Assembly (NCBI GenBank): GCA_003248755.1
Contig: QFQW01000017.1
Coordinates: 1 to 54,493, forward strand
Reading direction: 5' to 3'
Source of the DNA: Chryseobacterium sp.
Lineage (GTDB): Bacteria > Bacteroidota > Bacteroidia > Flavobacteriales > Weeksellaceae
DNA: 54,493 bases
Shown piece after piece: positions 15,748 to 23,186 of the stretch (within the stretch, counting starts at the first letter, position 1; every line of letters begins with the position of its first letter). The position numbers and the translations under genes were made by a program. The notes beneath the pieces were generated by a model. It saw only the letters and a program-made list of their open reading frames with translations, had not been told where the DNA came from and did no database searches.

Positions 15748-16170
15748 CTATTGCAAAGTATCGGTAAGGCAGTTTTCGCAAATCCCTTTCGCAAAAAACC
15801 GAACTTCATCTATTCGGAAACCAAGATTAGGCTGTTCAGCAAACGTTACACTCTCTTTGCAGGTCGTATGCTTGCAGATTTTGCAATAGAAATGCAGATG
15901 TCTGTCGCTATGCGTATTTTCATTGCAGTCGTCCTCGCAAAGACGATATTTTGTCGTGTTATTTTCCTGGATGCTATGAACAATTCCTTTCTCATCAAAC
16001 GTTTTCAATGTCCTGTAAATCGTTATTCTATCGGCATTTTCAAACTGATTTTCAATTTCCGACAAAGACAAAGCTACATCCTGAGAGTCCAGAAAATCAT
16101 ACACCAAAATCCGCATACTCGTCGGTTTGGTATTCTTGTTCATTAGTTTACTTTCAATCTCATTTCTCAT
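15748..16170 (-). CDS. Fur-family metal-responsive repressor
   Basis: Transcriptional repressor of the Fur/Zur/PerR superfamily, 140 residues. The winged helix covers roughly residues 10-80 (ENADRITIYRTLKTFDEKGI). The metal/dimer domain contains HSDRHLHFYCKICKHTTC and GICENC, which supply the usual His and structural-zinc Cys-x2-Cys ligands. I cannot tell Fur, Zur and PerR apart safely; neighbouring MgtC suggests metal homeostasis. Met10 is an alternative start. It begins 12 bases after the stop of the ParB-like gene. Confidence 0.88.
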   Translation of the reverse strand: MRNEIESKLMNKNTKPTSMRILVYDFLDSQDVALSLSEIENQFENADRITIYRTLKTFDEKGIVHSIQENNTTKYRLCEDDCNENTHSDRHLHFYCKICKHTTCKESVTFAEQPNLGFRIDEVRFFAKGICENCLTDTLQ

Positions 16171-16182
16171 CAGAAAGCCATC

Positions 16183-16560
16183 TTATACAAGTCTGCAGGG
16201 TACTTCCAAATCCTCAGTCAAATAATAACTGCAACATAATCTGTGGTAGCCGTCTGCAATAATCAGTTGTTCCTGACCTCTTACTAAAAGAATGGGTGAA
16301 AGTTTTTTTTTATTCTTTATTTTTTTGAAATTCTCTTTAACATGGATATTGTCTTTAGGAAGAAGAGGAAGTCTGCTGGCCCGGAAAATATCTTTTGATT
16401 TTTTATGAATTGTTTTTGTCTGTTTCAATTTTTCAGCAAAATTATTGGCCGTTTCAGTCTCAAAAAGTAGTTCCAAGTAATCAAAAGCTGCGGGGAAATC
16501 ATGTGCTTCCGGTTCTTTCAGCCAAATATCATCTCGATTGATTTTTTCCTTAGAATTCAT
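16183..16560 (-). CDS. ParB/sulfiredoxin-like conserved protein of unknown function
   Basis: A 125-residue soluble protein. I recognise the type, not a function. The C-terminal half (LSPILLVRGQEQLIIADGYH, then RLCC) looks like the ParB/Srx fold, with DGYHR at residues 103-107 where ParB has its GxxR-containing nucleotide-binding box. The N-terminal half is conserved-looking (KDIFRASRLPLLPKDNIHV). Real ParB proteins are more than twice as long and have a DNA-binding helix-turn-helix, absent here, so a partition role is unlikely. It is packed 12 bases after mgtC-like and 12 bases before fur-like, so it is probably expressed with them. Confidence 0.7.
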   Translation of the reverse strand: MNSKEKINRDDIWLKEPEAHDFPAAFDYLELLFETETANNFAEKLKQTKTIHKKSKDIFRASRLPLLPKDNIHVKENFKKIKNKKKLSPILLVRGQEQLIIADGYHRLCCSYYLTEDLEVPCRLV

Positions 16561-16572
16561 AAAATAAAAATT

Positions 16573-17226
16573 TTAAAATTGATAAGCATTGATTTTATCA
16601 TCATTCATCAGTTGTTTGACTAGAGCTTTATGATGATTACTTTTCCCTGTCAGCCTCCAGGTTGTTGCAAGGCTGCCTGATGTATATTGTTGCTTTATCA
16701 CGCTATATTTTAGGTGATTTTTTCTGAACATCGTTTCACAATATTCAAAATCATCGTGAGAAACGGTTATAATGCGATATTCACGGATTTTGTGATAGTT
16801 GTCAATATAATCTTGAAGATACGTTAATAAGCTGAGAATTAATAACACCAAAACGGTTCCTAAAAGAGCAAGAACAATATGTCCTGAACCAATAGCCATT
16901 CCTAGAGAAGCAGTCGCCCAAATAGTTGTTGCAGTTGTAATGCCTCCAATTTTATTATCATCTTTAAAAATAACACCAGCACCAAGAAAACCAATTCCTG
17001 TGATGATATTGGCAGCAAGTCTGTCCGGGTTTTCAATCCCAATCTTAACAGAAAGAATTGTAAACAAACAAGAGCCAAAACTCACTAGAATAAAGGTTCT
17101 TAAACCGGCAGATTTATTACGGTATTCTCTTTCAGCACCAATTAATAGACCAACAAAAACGGAAATAATGATTAATAAAAGGTCATTTTTTAAGGCGAAC
17201 ATTTCTAATAATTCCATAAGAAACAT
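16573..17226 (-). CDS. MgtC/SapB-family membrane protein
   Basis: Inner-membrane protein of 217 residues with four to five predicted membrane segments in the first 140 residues and a soluble ACT-like C-terminus (about 150-217). Family hallmarks are visible: VFVGLLIGAEREYRNKSAGL, TGIGFLGAGVIFKD and GITTATTIWATASLGMAIGS. MgtC proteins support growth at low magnesium and, in pathogens, inhibit F-type ATP synthase. Most environmental members are uncharacterised. It heads a compact run with the ParB-like and Fur-type genes, 44 bases after ligA. Confidence 0.92.
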   Translation of the reverse strand: MFLMELLEMFALKNDLLLIIISVFVGLLIGAEREYRNKSAGLRTFILVSFGSCLFTILSVKIGIENPDRLAANIITGIGFLGAGVIFKDDNKIGGITTATTIWATASLGMAIGSGHIVLALLGTVLVLLILSLLTYLQDYIDNYHKIREYRIITVSHDDFEYCETMFRKNHLKYSVIKQQYTSGSLATTWRLTGKSNHHKALVKQLMNDDKINAYQF

Positions 17227-17270
17227 TTATATATTAAAGTTATGAAATATTAAAATACAAGTAATATTAA

Positions 17271-19274
17271 TTATCCAATCAAATCCAAAAACTGTTGCTC
17301 ATCCAGAATCGTAATTGTTCCGATATCTTGGGCTTTTTTTAGTTTGCTGCCGGCTTTTTCTCCAACCACCAGATAATTGAGGTTTTTTGAAACGGCAGAG
17401 ATGTTTTTTCCATTGTGTTTTTCCACCATTTCTTCCGCTTGTTCCCTTGTGAAAAGCGATAGCTTACCTGTGAATAGAAAAGTTTTTCCTTCCAAAACAT
17501 TGGACAAAACTTCATTGGTATTTTCACCTTTTTCCAATTGAACACCGTAAGATTTCAAACGTTCAATCATCAGGATATTTTCAGAATTCTGGAAAAAGTC
17601 AGTGATGCTGACTGCGATTTTCATTCCGATATCTTCAACCTGGCAAAGTTCTTCCAAAGTCGCATTTTTCAATTCATCAATCGTAGAAAAATTCTTGACC
17701 AATTTCTTCGCCACCGTTTCCCCAACATGCTTAATTCCGATTCCGAATAATACTTTTTCAAATGGAACTTCTTTCGATTTTTCAATCCCGTCCAGAATAT
17801 TTTGAGCAGATTTTTCAGCCATTCTTTCAAGTGGAAGAAGCTGCTCTTTTGTCAATGTGTAAAAATCAGCAGGATTTTCAACCAATTTTTCGCGATAAAG
17901 CTGCTCAATTGTTTCTCCGCCAAGATTCTCGATATTCAAAGCTTTTCTGGAAACATAATGAATCATTCTTCCCACCACTTGTGGCGGACAATGCAGCTCA
18001 TTCGGACAAAAATGAATCGCCTGGTCTTCAATTTTTACCAGTTCAGTTCCACATTCCGGACAGTTTTTGATGTATTCGATTGGGGTTTGTAAAAGCGTTC
18101 GTTTTTCAGTATTCACACCAACAATCTTTGGGATAATTTCGCCGCCTTTTTCGACGTACACAAAATCGTGCTCGTGCAAATCCAGTTTTTTGATAATATC
18201 TTCGTTGTGAAGAGACGCGCGTTTTACCGTTGTTCCTGCTAATAAAACAGGTTTCAGATTGGCAACAGGCGTTATTGCGCCGGTTCTTCCGACTTGATAA
18301 GAAACACTTTGCAATTCGGTTTCCACTTTTTCCGCCTTGAATTTATAAGCCATTGCCCAACGTGGCGATTTGGCTGTATAACCCAATTGTCTTTGTTGTT
18401 TTAATGAATTAACTTTCAAAACAATGCCGTCAATTTCAAAAGGTAATTGGTGTCTTTCCGTATCCCAAAATGTGATGAAATCTTTTACTTCATTCAATGT
18501 TTTACACAATTTCGCCTGGTCTTCCGAAACCCGGAAACCCCAGTTTTTGGCTTTTGCCAGGATGTCCCAATGGGTATCTGCCGGAAATTCATCCGAAATA
18601 TATTGATACAAAACCGCCGACAATCCACGTTTTCTAACCTCTCCGGAATCCTGCATTTTCAGACTTCCACTAGCGGTATTTCTCGGATTCATAAACAAAT
18701 CCAAACCTTCCTCTTCACGAGCTTTATTGATTTTATCAAAGTTTTTTCTGGTAAGATAAATTTCGCCGCGGATAAAAAATCTGTTAGGAAAATCACCTTT
18801 CAAGGTCAGAGGAACATCAGAAATCGTTCTTACATTATTAGTGATTTCATCACCCTGAAAACCGTCTCCACGTGTTACGGCCTGCGACAATTTTCCGTTT
18901 TCGTAAAGAATGGAAATCGAAGCACCGTCATATTTCAATTCGGCTACAAATTCTACAGGCTCATCAATGGTTTTGATGATTCGTTTTTCCCAGTCTTCTA
19001 GGTCGTCAAAATCATAGGAATTGTCTAGAGAATACATTCTGTACTGATGCTGGACGGTCGGGAAATTCTTTGTGATTCCGCCTCCGACACGCAAAGTAGG
19101 GGAATTAGCATCAAAAAATTCAGGATGCGCCGTTTCCAGTTCCTGAAGTTCTTTCAGCTTGACATCGAATTCGAAATCAGAAATCGAAGGTTCATCCAAA
19201 ATGTAATAACTGTAATTATGCTGATGAAGTTCTTCTCTCAGGGATTCTATCTTTTGCTGAATGTTTTCGGACAT
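17271..19274 (-). CDS. ligA: NAD+-dependent DNA ligase
   Basis: Essential replicative ligase that seals nicks using NAD+. The 667-residue protein has every domain in order: Ia domain (residues 1-70), adenylation domain with catalytic Lys114 in AELKYDGASIS, OB domain (about 320-400), a four-Cys zinc finger (CPECGTELVK...CPNELHC, near 408-432), helix-hairpin-helix repeats (about 440-585), and a C-terminal BRCT domain beginning LEGKTFLFTGKLSLFTREQA. No anomalies were seen. It is transcribed alone on the minus strand and diverges from the GDPD gene. Confidence 0.97.
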   Translation of the reverse strand: MSENIQQKIESLREELHQHNYSYYILDEPSISDFEFDVKLKELQELETAHPEFFDANSPTLRVGGGITKNFPTVQHQYRMYSLDNSYDFDDLEDWEKRIIKTIDEPVEFVAELKYDGASISILYENGKLSQAVTRGDGFQGDEITNNVRTISDVPLTLKGDFPNRFFIRGEIYLTRKNFDKINKAREEEGLDLFMNPRNTASGSLKMQDSGEVRKRGLSAVLYQYISDEFPADTHWDILAKAKNWGFRVSEDQAKLCKTLNEVKDFITFWDTERHQLPFEIDGIVLKVNSLKQQRQLGYTAKSPRWAMAYKFKAEKVETELQSVSYQVGRTGAITPVANLKPVLLAGTTVKRASLHNEDIIKKLDLHEHDFVYVEKGGEIIPKIVGVNTEKRTLLQTPIEYIKNCPECGTELVKIEDQAIHFCPNELHCPPQVVGRMIHYVSRKALNIENLGGETIEQLYREKLVENPADFYTLTKEQLLPLERMAEKSAQNILDGIEKSKEVPFEKVLFGIGIKHVGETVAKKLVKNFSTIDELKNATLEELCQVEDIGMKIAVSITDFFQNSENILMIERLKSYGVQLEKGENTNEVLSNVLEGKTFLFTGKLSLFTREQAEEMVEKHNGKNISAVSKNLNYLVVGEKAGSKLKKAQDIGTITILDEQQFLDLIG

Positions 19275-19375
19275 TGGGAAAATTTATTTAAAGCAAAAAT
19301 AACCAAAACATCAAAGTTTACAACCAAGAAAATTATAAATTTAGACACTTCGAGAATCTAATTGATTATCTTTCG

Positions 19376-19480
19376 AGAGCTTCAGGATGACAACTGTTGG
19401 AAGCCTGTAGTGAGCTTGACGAACTATCGAAATGTCTAAACGCTGTAAGGCTGAGGTTCTCGAAGCGTTAATAATAATTG
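19376..19480. repeat. Cluster of REP-like TGAG..CGAAG units
   Basis: The gap upstream of the GDPD gene contains GTGAGCTTGACGAAC (19410-19424), TATCGAAATGTC and AAGGCTGAGGTTCTCGAAGC (19447-19466), plus CTTTCGAGAGCTTCAGG before them. They share the core TGAG-N3-5-CGAA found in other gaps of this window. Confidence 0.5.
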
Positions 19481-19509
19481 ACTAAATTAGTCATCCTAAA
19501 AATTGAAAA

Positions 19510-20256
19510 ATGAAGAACGTATTTTGCATTTTATCCCTAGCCACTACTATGTTTATCAACGCTCAAACTCAAATCATCGCCCATCGAGGTTTCTGGAATA
19601 CACAACCAAAAACTTCGGAAAATTCGATTCAGTCCTTAAAAAATGCTCAGAAATTGAAAATTTACGGTTCCGAATTTGATATTCATATGACCAAAGACGG
19701 TAAACTGGTGATTAATCACGATGAACACCACGGAACAATGGAAATCTCGGAGACTGATTTTTCTGATTTAAGAAAGCTGAAATTATCCAACGGAGAAAAA
19801 CTACCAACCTTGAAAGATTATCTGAAACAAGGCAAAAAAGATGCTTCCGTCAAATTAATCATCGAAATCAAACCAGCCAAATCCAAAGAACGTGAAAACG
19901 AAATCGTTACAAAAGTTCTGAAAACCGTAAAAGACCTCGGACTTGACAGCCAAAGTGATTATATCTCATTCAGTCTTAATATTTGTAAAGAAATCAAGAA
20001 ACAAAATCCATTTACAAAAGTCCAGTATCTGGAAGGGAATCTTTCGCCACAGCAAATCAAAGCCGAAGGTTTGGACGGATTGGATTATCATTACAGCGTT
20101 TTTGAGAAAAATCCGACCTGGATTTCGGAAGCCAATTCGCTGGGATTGATTACCAATTCCTGGACTGTGAATGATATCAAAATTTACGAAGAACTCAAAA
20201 ATCAAGGTATCCAATTCATCACAACCAATATTCCTGACCAATTGAAAGGTAAATAG
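19510..20256 (+). CDS. Secreted glycerophosphodiester phosphodiesterase
   Basis: Hydrolyses glycerophosphodiesters (deacylated phospholipids) to glycerol-3-phosphate and an alcohol, probably in the periplasm. The 248-residue protein has a signal peptide (residues 1-19, ending MFINAQ) and the GDPD catalytic set: IIAHRGFWN (HR near residue 25), SENS, EFDIHMTKDGKLVINHDEH with its Glu-Asp and His, and a downstream IEIKP. It is a single gene. A large palindromic element follows it. Confidence 0.92.
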   Translation: MKNVFCILSLATTMFINAQTQIIAHRGFWNTQPKTSENSIQSLKNAQKLKIYGSEFDIHMTKDGKLVINHDEHHGTMEISETDFSDLRKLKLSNGEKLPTLKDYLKQGKKDASVKLIIEIKPAKSKERENEIVTKVLKTVKDLGLDSQSDYISFSLNICKEIKKQNPFTKVQYLEGNLSPQQIKAEGLDGLDYHYSVFEKNPTWISEANSLGLITNSWTVNDIKIYEELKNQGIQFITTNIPDQLKGK

Positions 20257-20319
20257 TTTGTCGCATAGTCAGGTTAAATTTTATTAAATATATAATTTAA
20301 TGTAATTGTTATCTGAGAA

Positions 20320-20486
20320 TTTTTGAACACAAAGCTCACGAAGAATATATAATATTTTGGATATTTTTAGTTCACAAAGGCGCTTACGCTTATATAAGTC
20401 TTGCTTTTCTTTTTTAAGTTTTACGGCTTTGTGAACTTAACAAACAACAATGTATAAAAAAACTTTGTGTGCTTTGTGTTCAAAAA
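20320..20486. repeat. 167-base nested palindromic element
   Basis: Outer arms TTTTTGAACACAAAGC (20320-20335) and GCTTTGTGTTCAAAAA (20471-20486) pair perfectly over 16 bases and continue imperfectly inward. Inner arms AGTTCACAAAG (20369-20379) and CTTTGTGAACT (20427-20437) pair over 11 bases. All four arms share an (A)CACAAAG core, so the element is two nested copies of the same inverted motif. There is no coding capacity. It fills most of the 353-base gap between GDPD and the SDR gene. Confidence 0.75.
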
Positions 20487-20575
20487 AGAAATATGTTATA
20501 AAGATAATTGAATTCCTCAATGATAAACTTGTATTAAATCATAAGACTTTATTCGGATTTTAAGCGTCTGTTTGG

Positions 20576-20583
20576 TAAATTTG
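20576..20583 (+). promoter_or_regulatory. -7 element (TAAATTTG) for the SDR gene
   Basis: Exact TAnnTTTG match followed by C, 26 bases before the ATG at 20610. Confidence 0.6.
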
Positions 20584-20609
20584 CACCTTCAAATTTTATA
20601 AATCAGATT

Positions 20610-21323
20610 ATGAATCTTAAAGGTAAAAACGCCATTATCACAGGCGGAGGAAGAGGACTTGGAAAAGCTGTAGCTCAGATTCTTGCCAACGAAGGTGTGA
20701 ATGTTGGTATCACGGGAAGAAACGAAAATTATCTCAAAATAGCAGTTAACGAACTGAAACAAACTGGTGTGAAAGTAGCTTACGCAATTTTCAGTGTTGA
20801 TAACGAATTAGAAGTAAAAGCAGGAATCGAAACTCTGGCAAACGAATTAGGCGGAATCGATATTCTGGTCAACAATGCAGGCATCGGTGACTTCGGAAGC
20901 ATCGAGGAAATGCCGTCTGAAACCTGGGAACAAGTGATTAAAACCAATCTTTTCGGCGTTTATTACACAGCCAAAGCTGTTTATCCGTTTTTGAAGGAAA
21001 AAGGACAAGGTGACATCGTGAATGTTGCTTCTACTGCTGGTCTCAAAGGCGGACCGAATATGTCGGCTTATGCGGCTTCCAAAGCAGCTGTCGTTTCCCT
21101 TTCGCAGTCGATGATGGCAGAATGGAGAAAGCAGAATATCCGTGTAATTACGCTGACACCGAGCACAATTGCTTCCGATATGAGCATCAACGGTGGTTTG
21201 ACAGACGGTAATCCGGACAAGGTTCTTCAGCCGGAGGACTTTGCAGAGTGGGTGAGAGATATCCTGAAAATGAACCGCAGAGCAATGATTGCTAATGCGT
21301 CTATTTTCTCGACTAATCCTTAG
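20610..21323 (+). CDS. SDR-family 3-oxoacyl-ACP reductase-like oxidoreductase
   Basis: NAD(P)H-dependent reductase of the classical short-chain family, 237 residues. The Rossmann motif TGGGRGLG is near residue 11 and the NNAG motif near 89. The catalytic Ser-Tyr-Lys set is in NVASTAGLKGGPNMSAYAAS followed by K. It resembles FabG and YgfF-like 'ketoacyl reductases', but no fatty-acid genes flank it, so the substrate is open. A TAnnTTTG promoter precedes it and a terminator follows. Confidence 0.88.
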   Translation: MNLKGKNAIITGGGRGLGKAVAQILANEGVNVGITGRNENYLKIAVNELKQTGVKVAYAIFSVDNELEVKAGIETLANELGGIDILVNNAGIGDFGSIEEMPSETWEQVIKTNLFGVYYTAKAVYPFLKEKGQGDIVNVASTAGLKGGPNMSAYAASKAAVVSLSQSMMAEWRKQNIRVITLTPSTIASDMSINGGLTDGNPDKVLQPEDFAEWVRDILKMNRRAMIANASIFSTNP

Positions 21324-21330
21324 AACAATT

Positions 21331-21450
21331 ATTGGGGCAGCTTAATCCGCCTGTAGTTTATCCTGAACTTCGAAGGGCACCCGCTCTTTTCACTACACTA
21401 CGTTGCGTAAAAAGGAGCTCCGCTCAAATCGGGCTGCATGCAATTCTATG
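21331..21450. repeat. Dispersed element with TTAATCCGCC / TCGGGCTGC ends, copy A
   Basis: Shares ATTGGGGCAGCTTAATCCGCC at its left and GAGCTCCGCTCAAATCGGGC at its right with the element at 27584 (one or two substitutions each). Between the left end and the central CGCTCTTTTC...AAAAAGG stem, this copy carries an extra GTTTATCCTGAACTTCGAAG, a REP-like unit missing from the other copy. Confidence 0.65.
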
Positions 21451-21459
21451 GTAAAATAT

Positions 21460-21487
21460 AACGTCTCAATATTGAGGCGTTTTTTTA
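21460..21487 (+). terminator. Intrinsic terminator downstream of the SDR gene
   Basis: AACGTCTCAAT / ATTGAGGCGTT stem followed by a T-run. It lies beyond the repeat element, 137 bases after the stop codon. Confidence 0.65.
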
Positions 21488-21531
21488 TTCCGTGACATAA
21501 TCCCTATCTTTATCGGAATCAAATAAAAGAT

Positions 21532-23100
21532 ATGAAGAGAAACACGTTTTTAACAATGTCTGCAGTTTTCTTTGCAGCCCAAATCACTCTAGTCACTGCT
21601 CAAACCAAATCCGAAGAAAAACTCAATCCAATCGTTCAAAGTTTCGTGAATGAAGTCAATAACAATTCCCAATTGGAAGATATGGCTTACGAGCTTCTAG
21701 ACGGCATCGGACCGCGTCTTGTCGGGACACCAGAGATGTTAGCCGCTAACAATTACACAGCCGATAAATTGAAATCTTGGGGAATCGAAGCTAATCTTCA
21801 GCAATTCGGAACTTGGAAAGGCTGGCAGCGCGGAACAACACACGTAGATTTGGTTTATCCAAGAACCAAAACCTTATCTGCAACCCAATTGGCGTGGAGT
21901 CCGACAACTAAAAAAGCGGTAGAAGCAGAAGTGGTGATTCTTCCAAAAGTATCTTCTAAAACCGAATTTGATAAATGGCTGCCGTCGGTGAAAGGTAAAA
22001 TCGTTTTGATGGCACAATATCAGAAAATCGGACGTTCAGACGAACAAATTAAAGAATTTGCCACTCCTGAAATATATGAAAAACTGAAGGCCGAAAAAGA
22101 CCAAGCCAAAAAAGATTTCGCAGATTATATCAAGAACATAGGGTATGATAATACAACCTTGCCAGAAACTTTAGAGAAAGCCGGAGCAGCAGGAATCGCC
22201 ATTTCCAACTGGACAGGAATCCAAAGCACCAATCGTATTTTCGGCGCTAAAACGAAAACAATTCCAATGTTCGACATTGATTTGGAAGATTATGGAATGT
22301 TATATAGAATGGCGGAAAAAGGTGCAAAGCCGAGAATCAAAGTGGATACACAATCCAAAGTTTTGCCGGAAGCTAAATCTTTCAACACCATCGGAATGAT
22401 AAAAGGTTCAGAAAAGCCTAACGAATACGTGATTCTTTCAGCACACCTCGATTCCTGGGACGGTGCACAAGGTGCGACTGATAACGGAACAGGAACTTTG
22501 ACAATGCTGGAAACCATGAGAATCCTTAAAAAATATTATCCTAATCCAAAAAGAACCATTGTAGTTGGACTTTGGGGAAGTGAAGAGCAAGGTCTGAACG
22601 GTTCAAGAGGTTTTGTAGCTGACAATCCTGAAATTATCAAAGGTGTGCAGGCGGTTTTCAATCAGGATAACGGAACAGGTAGAGTGGTTGACATCAGCGG
22701 GCAGGGTTTCAAGGATTCTTATGCTTACATCGGAAGATGGCTGGATGCTGCACCTAAAAAAGTAAAAGACCAGATTAAAACTAACTTCCCCGGAATGCCC
22801 GGAGGTGGTGGTTCTGACCATGCATCGTTTGTGGCAGCAGGAGTTCCGGGATTTTCTCTGAGTTCGCTTAATTGGGGTTATTTCGGTTATACTTGGCACA
22901 CAACCAAAGATACTTATGACAAAATCATTTTTGATGAATTGAAAAATAATGTGATTCTGACTGCAACTTTAGCTTATAAGGCTTCGGAAGACCCTGAATT
23001 TGTAAGCCGGGAAAAACGTGTGATGCCAACAGATGATAAAGGAGCTGTAGTAAAATGGCCGGAAGCAAAGGAACCGAAGAGAAGCAGTAAAGACTATTAA
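21532..23100 (+). CDS. Secreted M28-family metallopeptidase (carboxypeptidase Q-like)
   Basis: Zinc aminopeptidase/carboxypeptidase of 522 residues with a signal peptide (residues 1-24, ending TLVTAQ). A PA-type insert occupies about residues 120-260. The dinuclear zinc site is intact: SAHLDSWDG (His and Asp), GATDNGTGT (Asp), GSEEQGLNGS (catalytic and ligand Glu), FNQDNGTGR (Asp) and YTWHTTKDTYD (His). The enzyme probably degrades peptides outside the cytoplasm. It is transcribed alone and ends at a perfect 12-bp terminator stem shared with tex. Confidence 0.92.
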   Translation: MKRNTFLTMSAVFFAAQITLVTAQTKSEEKLNPIVQSFVNEVNNNSQLEDMAYELLDGIGPRLVGTPEMLAANNYTADKLKSWGIEANLQQFGTWKGWQRGTTHVDLVYPRTKTLSATQLAWSPTTKKAVEAEVVILPKVSSKTEFDKWLPSVKGKIVLMAQYQKIGRSDEQIKEFATPEIYEKLKAEKDQAKKDFADYIKNIGYDNTTLPETLEKAGAAGIAISNWTGIQSTNRIFGAKTKTIPMFDIDLEDYGMLYRMAEKGAKPRIKVDTQSKVLPEAKSFNTIGMIKGSEKPNEYVILSAHLDSWDGAQGATDNGTGTLTMLETMRILKKYYPNPKRTIVVGLWGSEEQGLNGSRGFVADNPEIIKGVQAVFNQDNGTGRVVDISGQGFKDSYAYIGRWLDAAPKKVKDQIKTNFPGMPGGGGSDHASFVAAGVPGFSLSSLNWGYFGYTWHTTKDTYDKIIFDELKNNVILTATLAYKASEDPEFVSREKRVMPTDDKGAVVKWPEAKEPKRSSKDY

Positions 23101-23154
23101 TCAGGTATGAAATATTAAGTTTTGAAATTATTGTTAGAACTTGACTTAAAAGTA

Positions 23155-23186
23155 AGAAAGCGACAAACTATTGTCGCTTTCTATTT
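23155..23186. terminator. Bidirectional hairpin between M28 peptidase and tex
   Basis: AGAAAGCGACAA / TTGTCGCTTTCT, a perfect 12-bp stem with a 4-base loop. T-rich sequence flanks both sides, although the T-runs are interrupted. Confidence 0.75.
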
